From Oikopleura dioica (lineage: Eukaryota; Chordata; Appendicularia; Copelata; Oikopleuridae), in contig OU015567.1 of the NCBI GenBank assembly GCA_907165135.1, positions 6,887,001 to 6,951,000 on the forward strand: a stretch of 64,000 nucleotides of DNA, given 5' to 3'. Below, piece after piece: positions 38,024 to 47,918 of the stretch. The notes below the pieces were generated by a model that was not told the origin of the DNA, searched no databases, and was given only the letters and a program-made list of their open reading frames with translations. Every line of letters begins with the position of its first letter. Positions within the stretch are counted from its first letter, which is position 1. The translations under genes and the position numbers were made by a program.

Positions 38024-40345
38024 TCAAACAAATTCTATCTTTGCAAATTTTTGCGAATCAGGAGGATCATGGTAATGTCGGTGAATCTGTGGAAGTACTG
38101 ACCGGGATCTTGTATCTGGGTAGGATTGATTGAGTGCGTCTTGCTCGGCGCGTAGTTGGTCTATTCGGCGATTATAAATATCCAATAATTTCGTTAAAAG
38201 AGTCGCGAATGTTGGCCGATTATCAGCATTTCCTGCCCAACAAGACTTCATGACTGAAAATTAAAATGAAAACAACGAAATCAAGAATAAAGAATCTACC
38301 TTTATAAACATTTTCAGGGCAATGTCTCGGCTTTTCCAGACGGTTGCCACTGTCAATATGATCGAGAATGTAAACCGGATCAACTGTGGCGTAAGGCGCG
38401 ACCGCGCGCGTCATTGTTTCCCACATTGTAACGCCGAATGACCAAACATCGGATTTCTCTGTGTAACGATGGTAGCGAATGCTCTCCGGGGACATCCACT
38501 TTAGCGGCAGTTCCGAGTGCTGCGTCGATCTAAAAGCGGATTGGAATCAAGCTCGTAACTCGTTCTTTACCTGTAATAATCGGATTGATTCAAATCGCGG
38601 CTCAATCCAAAATCGCCAACTTTGATAATGTGTCGTTCAATTTCGTCATTGTACGATCCAACGAGGACGTTTCTAGCAGCAAGATCACGATGAACTTTGC
38701 CCTTCGTTGCTAAATGCTCCATTCCAGCGCAAATGTCGACGCAATAGCCGATCAGTTCTGCCACAGTGATTTCGTTGCTTGAATCGCGCTAGAAAAATCC
38801 AAGCTAGAATATTCAGCAACAAAATTCGCTTTACCAAGAAAGATCGAAGATCGCCATTTTCCATGAAGGGAAGAATGATGATGGGATATTCACCAGGAGC
38901 AGTGCAGACGCCATAGATTTTGATGATATTCGGGTGGTTGAATTCTAATTCAGGGCTAATACGAATCGACCCCACGGGAGATTTGACCCTTGAACAAGTC
39001 TATTTATGTTTTTTGTCTGTCCTAAGCAGATTTATTTACTCAAATATTTTCATTGAGCACACATTCAAAAGTCAGAACTAAGAGACCTTCTAGAACCTTG
39101 ATTGAAGCTGAAATGGTAAATATTGAAAATTCTATAAAAATCATTCCACAAAAGCTTTTCAGCAAAAACCATGCTTCATGCATGGGAGGTAATTTATCTC
39201 AAATAGACTGACGCTATTGCTTTTTTTAGGTAGCGATGACAATTTTCTGCACGACAGCCTCACTCACAATTTACCTCATCTTCCTAAAAAGAGCGCTGGC
39301 AGTCGAAAAATCATCAGGAAAAGAAATCAAATGGGTTCAAGACCCCAGGTAAATTTCCTTTGAAGTCTTTTCTATCAAAATTTCTAGCAACCCAAAACGA
39401 TACATCAAAAAATTCATCGAAGAAAGTGAAAAGGATGAAACCGTGGCTCTAGAAAACGTTGCTTTTGAACTACCAGGAAATGCAATTATCGAATCTGAGA
39501 CTGTGTGAATCCGAATAAATTACTGATAAGCCCGTTTTCCTTTCATCATGACTCCTTCTTTCAAAAAATTCTCGAGTTGCTGCTGCGATTCGATATTCTT
39601 CATCGTTTTCGCCGCGACACGACGAGTTCTTTCCGCGCTTTGGTTCCATTTTGCTTCGTAGACCACTCCGAAATTTCCTTCCTTGATTTTTCGTCCTGAA
39701 AAACGGTCAATTTTCCCGCTTTTTCGTCCATTTTACCTAAATGAATTCGATTTCTTTCGATGTAGCAAGAAGCAACAGCTTGTCGCAGCGCTGGATCACG
39801 AATCTTGATCTGTGGCATTTGGCTGTTTCCAGTGTGGAGCACTCCTTGCGCGACTTCATAAGGCGGAGGGGGGCCGGACTCATTCCGGTTCGGATAGTTC
39901 GAGTGGTACTTGGTTCTAGAGCTTCTTTCGGCGGATTTCGCAGCGACTGAAAGACCCCTTTTAGCGTTTTTTCTTGAGTTTGTTACTTACAAATAATAAT
40001 GGCGATGATGATAATAAACGCAATCAATCCGCAGACAACTCCGATGATCACCCCCGTCGGCGTCTTCTTGCTCGTTTTGCTGGGATGGTTAGTCTCCCAC
40101 CATTGAATCGTCTGGTCATGATTTTCGAACACTTCTCGCGCTTCTTCAAAATTGCACACCTCTTCGATGCATTCTCGCTCCAAGTTTCCCTCCGAGATTT
40201 CTTCAATTCCGCCAGAGTTCGCTCTTCTTTGCCGGGAAAGAAATTGGCTCGCTTCTGAGCGTTCTAGAGTTGGTAAAGCCGAGGAGGAAGCAGAGAATAT
40301 GCATATGAGGAGGAGGTGGATTTTTTCTTTCATATTTCTTTTCAA
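38024..40345 (-). CDS. Gla-domain receptor tyrosine kinase (Gla-RTK)
   Basis: One gene with an extracellular vitamin-K-dependent Gla domain, a membrane helix and a cytoplasmic tyrosine kinase. Residues 1-25 are a signal peptide. A propeptide ends in a furin-type site, RQRR, before ANSGGIEEISEGNLEREC, CNFEEAREVF and the Trp-rich end. The membrane helix is GVIIGVVCGLIAFIIIIAII. The next exon has a WW-binding PPPPYEV motif. A 41-nt intron leads to the kinase N-lobe: KIKEGNFGVVYEAKW, RVAAKTMKN. The nested-gene intron follows, then HPNIIKIYGV, ILPFMENGDLRSFL, HRDLAARNVLV, DFGLSR, WMSPES and DVWSFGVTMWE, resembling TAM/MET-type kinases. Stop at 38024. Frames agree at each junction. Tunicate Gla-RTKs are known from Ciona; activation of Gla residues needs a gamma-carboxylase. 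The ligand is unknown. Confidence 0.9.
39171..39508 (+). CDS. Small single-pass membrane protein nested in a Gla-RTK intron
   Basis: Three exons join in phase: 39171-39188, then from about 39232 (GTA GCG ATG), then the last exon from about 39390 to the TGA at 39508. The product is about 85 residues: a short N-terminus (MLHAWEVAM), one hydrophobic helix (TIFCTTASLTIYLIFL), a KR stop-transfer, then a charged tail (IKWVQDP, RYIKKFIEESEK). A TTTTCAG acceptor lies eight bases before the ATG, as expected for a trans-spliced or spliced leader. It lies wholly inside the opposite-strand Gla-RTK intron. I do not recognise the family. Confidence 0.6.
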
Positions 40346-40753
40346 GGTTTTTTAATTAGATTATCAAAAATAATGTAGAAAAGCTTCGCTTCAACATAAG
40401 AATTTGTTTTCGAGCCGAAAAAAACTTAACTTTTAATTTAATTATCATTCAATCAATATAAAACTTTCCTAAGTTTGCTTCTCAATCATTCTTTTCTCTT
40501 ATCTTTCTTCTTTTTGCTGACTCTATTTTGATAAAAAAAATCTTCTCAAAATCACTCGAAATTAGCAATCACGGATGAGCCGCGCTGAGTGTACGCGCGT
40601 AGTGAAGCGTCTTTTTGAATGATTCATTTTCGCGCGCGCTGATTGGTCGGATTCATTTTGACGCATTTGGAAGAATTGAGAATTGAGGACCGCTTGATTG
40701 CCTCGAGCGGGAAGAACTGGAGGGTTGAAAGAGGAGAATAAGGGCTGAAGAGG
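40346..40753. promoter_or_regulatory. Divergent 5' region between Gla-RTK and DBR1
   Basis: About 400 bp between two starts pointing apart, AT-rich near Gla-RTK and GC-richer (GCGCGCGCTGATTGG near 40635) near DBR1. A shared promoter is plausible by position. A CCAAT-like ATTGG is present, but this is weak evidence. Confidence 0.4.
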
Positions 40754-43348
40754 ATGAGAATTGCTGTTGAAGGTAAGAAATTTGTTGATTTATATTTTTT
40801 AATTAATTAAATTAGGACTGAACTAATTTTTCTTTTTTTAAATCTTTGAGAACAAGTGTTCAGGATGGCGGTTTTTAGAAGATTTCTAATTTCTTATCTC
40901 CCGATTAAACTACAGTATTAGTTTCATAATTAAATTTATTACGAATTTATTAATTAAAATGTAATTCCAGGCTGCCTGCATGGCGAGCTGGACATCGTCT
41001 ACAACACGATCAAGTTCATCGAGCAGCAGCACAGCACAAAAATCGACTTGCTTCTTGTTTGCGGCGATTTTCAAGCGGTCAGGAACGAGGCGGATTTGAA
41101 ATGCATGGCCATGCCGCCAAAATACCGCGCAATGCAGCAATTTTGGAAATATTACAAGGTCAGTCTATTTTCCTTTTCGTTTTAGAACTTGTTCATTTGC
41201 GGGAGAATTCGCGAGGCATTTCTTTTATCGTAATTTAGGGCCAGAAAAAAGCGCCAATTATGACTATCGTTATTGGCGGAAACCACGAAGCGAGCAATCA
41301 CATGCAAGAATTACCGTATGGAGGATGGCTGGCGGAGAATATTTATTATCTCGGTTATGCAGGCGTCGTCGAATATGGTGGAATTAGAATTGGAGGCATC
41401 AGTGGCATTTACAAACAACATGACTTCAAAAAAGGTATTTTTTAAGAAGAAAAGCAATTCTAACGGTACTAAGACGTTTTCTCCTTGACAAAAGTTCAGC
41501 AAGATTTGCCGAGAACTGAGAAGCCGCCTGGGGCTTCGAGAAAAGAAGCCGCGCTTAGTTCTTCCTTTGCTCGAAGCCACAAGCGGCTTCTCGGTTCTCG
41601 GCAAATCTTGCTGAATTTTTGTCAAGAAGAAAACGTCTTAGTGACGTTAGAATTGATTTTCTCACAAGCTCATCACTTTTTTTATTGTTAGGTCACTTCG
41701 AGTGCCCGCCATACAACGAAGATACGATGCGTTCTGCTTACCATACGCGCAATGTGGACGTATTTCGCCTCAAGCAACTCAAACTTCCACTGGACATCGT
41801 CATGTCTCACGATTGGCCATGTGGAATCCACAACTTCGGCGATTTGGAACTCCTCCTCAAGAAAAAGCCATTTTTCCGAGAGCAAACTGAGCCTGGCGCT
41901 AGAAGTCAGCTTGGAAGTCCTGCCCATGCGGAGCTTCTTTATCATTTGAGGCCGAAATATTGGTTCGCAGCGCATTTACATGTTAAATGGATGGCGGTTG
42001 TTGATCATGATAAGGTAGGAGAAAAATTCTAGTGTTTTTTCAGCTTTTTAACAGAAAAAAAGAGCACTAGAATCTATTTTCTTTGATCAAAAGAAAAATC
42101 ATCTTTTTAGTGTTTACTTCTAACTTTTAGTTGAACGAAGAAAGCGATTTTGAAGTGGAAGAGAATCTGAACAAAAACCGCTACACGAGATTCTTGAGTT
42201 TGGACAAAGCCCTGCCTCAGCGCGACTTTTTGCAAGTGGTCGATGTTCCAACGAGACATTACGCTCCGTACGAATTCAAATACGACCCAGAGTGGTTGGC
42301 GGTTTTAAGAAATACCAACGATCTTATGTCTCTTACAGTTAACAACACTAGAATGCCGATAAAGGGGATCGACAAGGATTACGATCGATCAGGTACTAGT
42401 CAATATATCTCCTTCCTTTTCATTCCTTTTTCGCAGCGTCGCAAGAAGACATCGAAATCGTCCGAGCAGACATGGACTTTACCATGGAAATTCCGCGAAA
42501 CTTCAAAGTCACTGTCGACATGTACAATCCCAAAGAGCACTGGAAGCAGCGACCAGTAGAGCTCTTTCGAAATTCACAAAATACAGAGTTCTGTCAAAAG
42601 CTACGTCTGGTCGATCCGTTCACGGTTTTCAAAGAAGGCCGTGATCCGACAAAGCCGATGGAGGGACCGGAAGAGACGAATATTTGGACGGATCCAAGTG
42701 AGATTCAATTGGACGACAATGTTGAAAAGTAAGGAATGCCGTGAATCTCCGCTCTACCATTTTTTCAGAGAGAAAGATCCAGACGAAATCGACCTCGATG
42801 ACGATGATGAAGATGACGACTGCTGTCGACCATCGACATCAAAAGAAGAAGAATCTTTTGGAAATAAAGAAGATCCAAATGCCGGACTTTCTATGCCCGC
42901 GATTCAAACGCCAAAAGAACCAGAAAAAGAGGAGCCTTCGAAGAAAGAGGAAGACTCAGATTCGGACTCTGATGACGATGGAGCGCCACAGTCACGGCCA
43001 TTCTCGTAAGTCCTCGTTCACGGTATTCGATAAATGACCGGCTTAAATTAATCCTCGATAAGTGGCAGTGATGCTTGCTCTCCAAATTGCCTTATCTTTT
43101 GAGCGTTCCAGGTTAATGATAGTTCCTTTTTCAGACTACCGTTCTCTCTTCCGCCACCTACTAAAGCTCCAGAAGCAGACGTAAAGATGGAAGAAGAAAA
43201 CGAAGAAAAGAAAATTGAAAAGGCCGAAGCTCCAAAAATGGAAGAAAACGGCGAAAAACCTACCCTGGACTCCGAAAAAGTTCAAAAACCGTCATTCAAA
43301 AGGCGAAATCAAGCAATTTACACCGCCGAAGAAGACGACGATAATTAG
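40754..43348 (+). CDS. RNA lariat debranching enzyme (DBR1)
   Basis: Hydrolyses the 2'-5' bond of excised intron lariats in the nucleus. ATG at 40754 (MRIAVEG), then GCLHGELD (metallophosphoesterase motif with the Cys typical of DBR1), [61 protein letters not shown], and [13 protein letters not shown]. Together these are the full metallophosphoesterase motif set. The C-terminal DBR1 domain follows ([20 protein letters not shown]), with [11 protein letters not shown] later. The tail is acidic and Lys-rich and ends EEDDDN, stop TAG at 43346-43348. Introns are short except the one holding the MITE at 41455. Convergent with the gene at 43548. Confidence 0.95.
41455..41656. mobile_element. MITE in a DBR1 intron
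   Basis: Inverted arms of about 70 bp: CAATTCTAACGGTACTAAG at the left and CTTAGTGACGTTAGAATTG at the right. Inner blocks are CAGCAAGATTTGCCGAGAAC and its reverse complement. The centre contains GAAGCCGC and AAGCGGCTTC stems, as in MITE family M1. The element fills most of the intron between KQHDFKK and [11 protein letters not shown], so it may have created or enlarged the intron. It has no ORF. Confidence 0.8.
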
Positions 43349-43547
43349 TTAAAAGAAAAAGTTCACCCGCTACTGTAGTACTGCCCAGTTTTACTTTGGC
43401 CTGACCTGATAAGACAGAAGACAATACAGATAAACACAGCTTGGTACGAAATATTAATGTTGTATTTCTGAAATTTTGGAAGAAAAAAGCAGTAAAAGCT
43501 GGTGAATGAATATGTGCATTTGGAAAAAAAGAGACAGAAAATGAAGT

Positions 43548-46051
43548 TTACTTTTTCTTGCCTTTTCTGTGATGGCCTCTTGTCATTTTGCTGGAGCCGG
43601 CTCTCTTGGACTTGGTCCCCTTTTTGCCCTTCTGAAATTTTATATTTTAAAATCAGAGTTTGACGAAAATTTTAATCGACCGCGCGAAGGTCTAAAAAAT
43701 TCCACACCTGTCTTAATCTCGTTTCGAAAAAGAAGATAAAAGAACGAGAGGGTTGAACAAATGGGATTCTAATTACCTTGAGCGGCGCTTGCTCTGGCGG
43801 ACTAGCTGGCAGGATGATCGTTCCAGCCTCGCTCATCCCCACAAGTTCCTTTTCTGTCTCCACCTCTTTCGCGCCAAGCGCGGCGAGTCGATCCGCTAAG
43901 CTCATTTCTTTGGGGTCATTAGCGGCTCCTTTGCCGAGTTTTTCAGAAATGGCCTTGACAATGCGTTCCGCTTGTTTTTGCTCATCGTTGACAAGATTAT
44001 ACGCGACGAGCTCCGAATCTGCTAGTAAGTCGATTCCGGAAGTGTCGGCCGCCAACTGTAAATATTTGAAGGAGAGGTGGAACACCGTCCGGCAAAGTGC
44101 CATCCAAATCTCTTTTGGTCCAGCCGTTGAGTCCTAAATACGAAAATAAAGGAAAAATAATTTAGAGCAACGTTTTTTTCGGGTGGTTTTTAGCGGAATT
44201 TATACGGTTTTCTGTCCATAGGAGAGTTTTATGCAAATTCGCATGAGTCACGAAGTTATTCGACCCTTCAAAAACGGAACTGTCTTGAGAGTAGGACTTG
44301 TCTGAAAATCAAGTGCTCCCGGGAGAGATCTGAGCTACTGTGTGATTTACAGTTAGATACACAGAGCTTGCATAAACTCGATAGAACAGTCAGCAAATAC
44401 AGCTTCCCCATCAGGTGTTGATTCGAGTTCAGTTCGAACTCGCAAGCCCTTTCATTTCAAAAATACGGAACTAGCAACAAAGTCGCGACAAAGTCCAAAA
44501 TATTTTCTTTGAAAACAAACGCTCTTATCAACTAAAGAAAAAAGCCCATTACTTCGCTGTTTTCGCTTTCATCAAAAGTTCCCTTCGAAACTTCACTGCG
44601 AAACTTGTCTGGTAAGCATGAACTTTAGGATGACAAGAGTGGATAGAAAATTTGATAGCATCAAATCCGCGAAGTAAACTTGCGCCAGTTCTCACGCAAC
44701 TTGTCAAAGAGGGGCTTTTCTTTCAGCTTTATTGGGAACTTGATCGTGGATTTTTTCGAAGAGACAGGAACCCCTCTCCTTTGAAACAAAATTAACAAAA
44801 GCAGATTTCCGCTTTTGAAAAATCGTCTGAGACAATTTGTTTTTTTCACAGACAGGTGCGATTCTCTTTCCGCCAAATCATCAAAATGATGAATCTTACC
44901 TTCATTGAAATTTGCGAAAGATCGACTCTGGGAAGACACAGGGCTTTCCAATACTTTTGCACTTGAGCTTGATCTTCTAAGCCGGCGACGTTGTTTTTCT
45001 TCAGCGATTTTTGGAAGTCGCCGGCAACAGAAGATAAGTTCTTGAGCCGGCACATCAAGTCCAAGTAAGAAAATATCGGGGAGGGGTCTGGATTCGGATT
45101 CTCCGCTCCTGGAATTGGATGGCCGTATTTGTCCAGGTTCGCTTGATCCGCTTTTTCTAAAAAGAAAAGATAAAGAAGATGACTCTATCAGCCATGAATC
45201 CGTCTGATAAGCCAAAGAAGAGAATGATCGTTTTTACGTTATGTAATCCGGATTGCGCCGGTCATTAACCTTCAGCAAAACATGGTTTTACGCTCAAAGC
45301 CCCACGTGGGATAACTTCGTTTTCGTCTTGAATTTGCACGATCAAATAAGCGCCTTAGCATTTATTTCATTTTACTACTGTAAATCCAGAAGGAAAAAGT
45401 GGATTCGGGACTCTTACGTACCTTTGAGCTCTTTTAATTTCTTGGCCATTTTCTTGAGATCGCTGAGGCTCAACGCGGCACCTTCGAGTTTTTCAATAAA
45501 TTCCAGCGCTCCGCAAAATAAGCTCTCCTCCTCGGCCGCCCAGCTTTCATAACTGAGCGTGATCTGGCTCAGGTGTCGAAGAATAAAGTCGATGAAGCGC
45601 TGCCAGTTCCGGATAACGGAAGGTTTCACGTCTGAAATACCGGTATTTGAAATTATTGGTTTTGAAAGAAAATGTTATTTTGGCACTTTTTCGGCGATGG
45701 TGAAATTTTGGTAGATTTCAAAACGAAAGGTCAAAAACGGGGAAAAACGAAACGTGTCGGGGGAAATCTGAACATGTGTTGCGGATAGAGTATCATGCTA
45801 TTAGAGAAAAACATGATCGCTAGTAGACCAAGTTGCAAAATAGCGGCTAGAATAAGTAATTACTAATTACTAATTACGCCGCAAATTGCATGTAAAAGTA
45901 GCTCTTAGGGAAAAATATATTTCATTAGAAAATTGATTTCGCAATAAATTTTAAATTTACTGTACTAGCTTTTTTACTTACTGGCATTTTTAATTTCTGG
46001 CTCGGCTTTGGGCAGAGTTTCAGAAACTGTTGGATAAAGAACTTCTGTCAT
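43548..46051 (-). CDS. Unrecognised protein with basic C-terminus
   Basis: ATG at 46051 (MTEVLYPTVSETLPKAEPE). Exons then join in phase: 45630-45421 region (SVIRNWQRFIDFILRHLSQ, ALEFIEKLEGAALSLSDLKK), 45158-44900 region (DKYGHPIPGAENPNP, YLDLMCRLKNLSSVAGDFQK), an exon ending near 43783 (EIWMALCRTVFHLSFKYLQL, ADRLAALGAKEVETE), and a terminal exon ending KMTRGHHRKGKKK at 43548. About 320 residues, mostly alpha-helical, Lys-rich, with no signal peptide or membrane helix. The last residues look like a nuclear or nucleic-acid-binding basic tail. Codon use and spliced structure look like a real gene. I do not recognise the family. One intron (about 44130-44899) is longer than its neighbours. Confidence 0.7.
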
Positions 46052-46658
46052 CTTCTTTTTTCTGTTTCTGTTTTTATTGATGGCTTTTTCTTTGTTCTAT
46101 TTTCTCTTGAAATTGAAATTGCAATAATCAATTGTGGTAATCTTTTCCAGTAAATTTGGACGAGCGCGGGTAGGGTGCTTAGTTACTTATTATTTTTAGC
46201 AAAGTTGGGCCGCTTTAGCAGTGCGTTTCTGCCCGTTTCCAAGGACAATCGAGCAGATTACACGCGCTGATCTATAGAGCCACAGCTCGCGCAAATATTT
46301 CGGAAACGGAATGGCTCCGCTCGCGCCTCTGGGCAAGTCGTCTCTGCCTGGCGGGCGACGAGCACCTCCGAGTGGCTAGAAGATAAGAGCTTTGCCGAAC
46401 GCTCTTGAGTGGGATTTCTTCCTTTTGATAGGGATTATCCCGTAGTTTTTTCACTGACGTAAACAGTTTGGTTTTGCTTGAGTCCATTATTTTCTTTGGG
46501 ATAACAAAGAGAGAGGGGAAGAGAAGACGTCATTTTGAGATATAATTATTTTGAGTTTATTTTATTGAATTTTTGGTAAAATAGATTAAAACAGATAGTT
46601 AGAAGTGTACAGAAAAGATTTTTCTTTTTTGGCAGCTTTGATCTTCTTCCTCGTGAAG
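46052..46658. other. Intergenic, same-strand neighbours
   Basis: About 600 bp between the stop of the homeodomain gene and the start of the unrecognised gene, both on the minus strand. No coding exon seen; an operon link is possible but the gap is long. Confidence 0.4.
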
Positions 46659-47393
46659 CTAGTTTTCATCGTCGTCAGCAGGTTCGCCTTTGAGGTTGAG
46701 CAAAGTGACCACGACGTCTTCCTCATCTGATTGATTGTCCTCGTCTCCTGAGAGCTGAATGTCATCGACGGTGGCATTGGTCTTGAGGTTGTCGATCATC
46801 TCCGTCTCCGACTTGTAGATTCCCATCTGCTCTTCGAGTTTCTGCTGAAGCGCCAGGATTTTTTCTTGGAGTTCCATGATTCCTTCCGAACGCTTGTTTC
46901 TTGACCGATTCAGACCCTCGAGTGTTTTCCTGTAGAAAGATCGCTTTTCTGTCTTGCTGTCGACTTCCCCCTTGGGTCGAGGGGTGGAGATGGGAGGTAG
47001 GCGCTCGACTGGTCGGGGAAGAGTAGCAACGGCAAGTTGAATGGACGAAGATGGAGATGGAGAAGAGATGGAAGTTTCGACTTTCTTTGGACGCCCAGGG
47101 GTCCCCGGGGTGACGATTTCTTGACCAGGGAGAGGAATGTTCTCTCGCCTAAAAAATAAGTTAGTTTTGAGTTTTTCTCGATTAATTTAGTGCTTACTTG
47201 TATTTTTGTCTTCGGCTAGACATCCAGTTGTTGATCTTGTTCATCGGCATGTTGACTTCAACGGAGAGCGCCTCTCTTACAGCTCTACTTGGGTAAGGAT
47301 CGTTCATAAAGGCTCTTAGAAGAGCCGTCTGCCTTCTTTTTCTTCATCGGACAAAGATTGAAAGTTTTTGATTTCGACAAAAGTGTTGTCCAT
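46659..47393 (-). CDS. Homeodomain protein with coiled-coil tail; one-base frame break
   Basis: ATG at 47393 (MDNTFVEIKNFQSLSDEEK). The frame then breaks at an A5 run (about 47338); with one more A it continues RRQTALLRAFMNDPYPS, then NKINNWMSSRRQKYK, which is a homeodomain helix 2-3 with W and RR in the recognition helix (W-M-S-S instead of the common W-F-x-N). A 48-nt intron follows, then a Pro/Ser-rich linker with PGRPKK, a coiled coil (MELQEKILALQQKLEEQM) and an acidic C-terminus, stop at 46659. Likely a nuclear DNA-binding protein. The class is not clear; the missing Asn at homeodomain position 51 is unusual. The frame break may be a sequence error. Confidence 0.65.
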
Positions 47394-47918
47394 TTTATGC
47401 TTTTCTTGTTTTATATTTCGTTTTTTTTATCGTTTTACTAGTCCCTTACCTTTAAATACTCCTCCTCCCTAATAGAGGGCGCTGTATCATCATCACCTGT
47501 CCGCCTGGAAACCAGCTGGTGAAAAGTTGTTCCCCCGCTGAGAACTAAAGCTTCCTGCGTCTTATCAGAAAGATCTTAATTTCGGATCCAGATGTAACCA
47601 ATGGCCAATTTGTCTGGACGGCCTTTGCCTTCTTCTTGATCTTCAAGCATCAATTAGAATCACTGTAAAACGTTATTTACAAGAAATGCCAGAACATGCT
47701 TATTAGTGTAAAAAATCTCCTTTTAGACAGGTCTACAGCAAAGATTTATAGCCAGTTCACTGTCACTTTTATGAAATTGTAAATTACGGTATCGAAAGAA
47801 AATAAAGACATGCCATCTTTTTTCTCATAAGAAGAATCATTCTTATTTGAACTTTCACGGACTTTTATTGTACAAAAATACTTATTAAATTTTACAGAAT
47901 CGTTCTTTTCAAATTGAA
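47394..47918. other. Intergenic
   Basis: About 500 bp between the CUB-protein stop and the homeodomain-protein start, both minus strand. An AATAAA-like signal for the CUB gene lies near 47800. Nothing else seen. Confidence 0.4.

Noticed and set aside
39983-40345. Stand-alone PRRG-like Gla membrane protein
   Set aside because: Was my first reading, but the following exons run in phase into a tyrosine kinase on the same strand, so Gla-RTK explains both parts.
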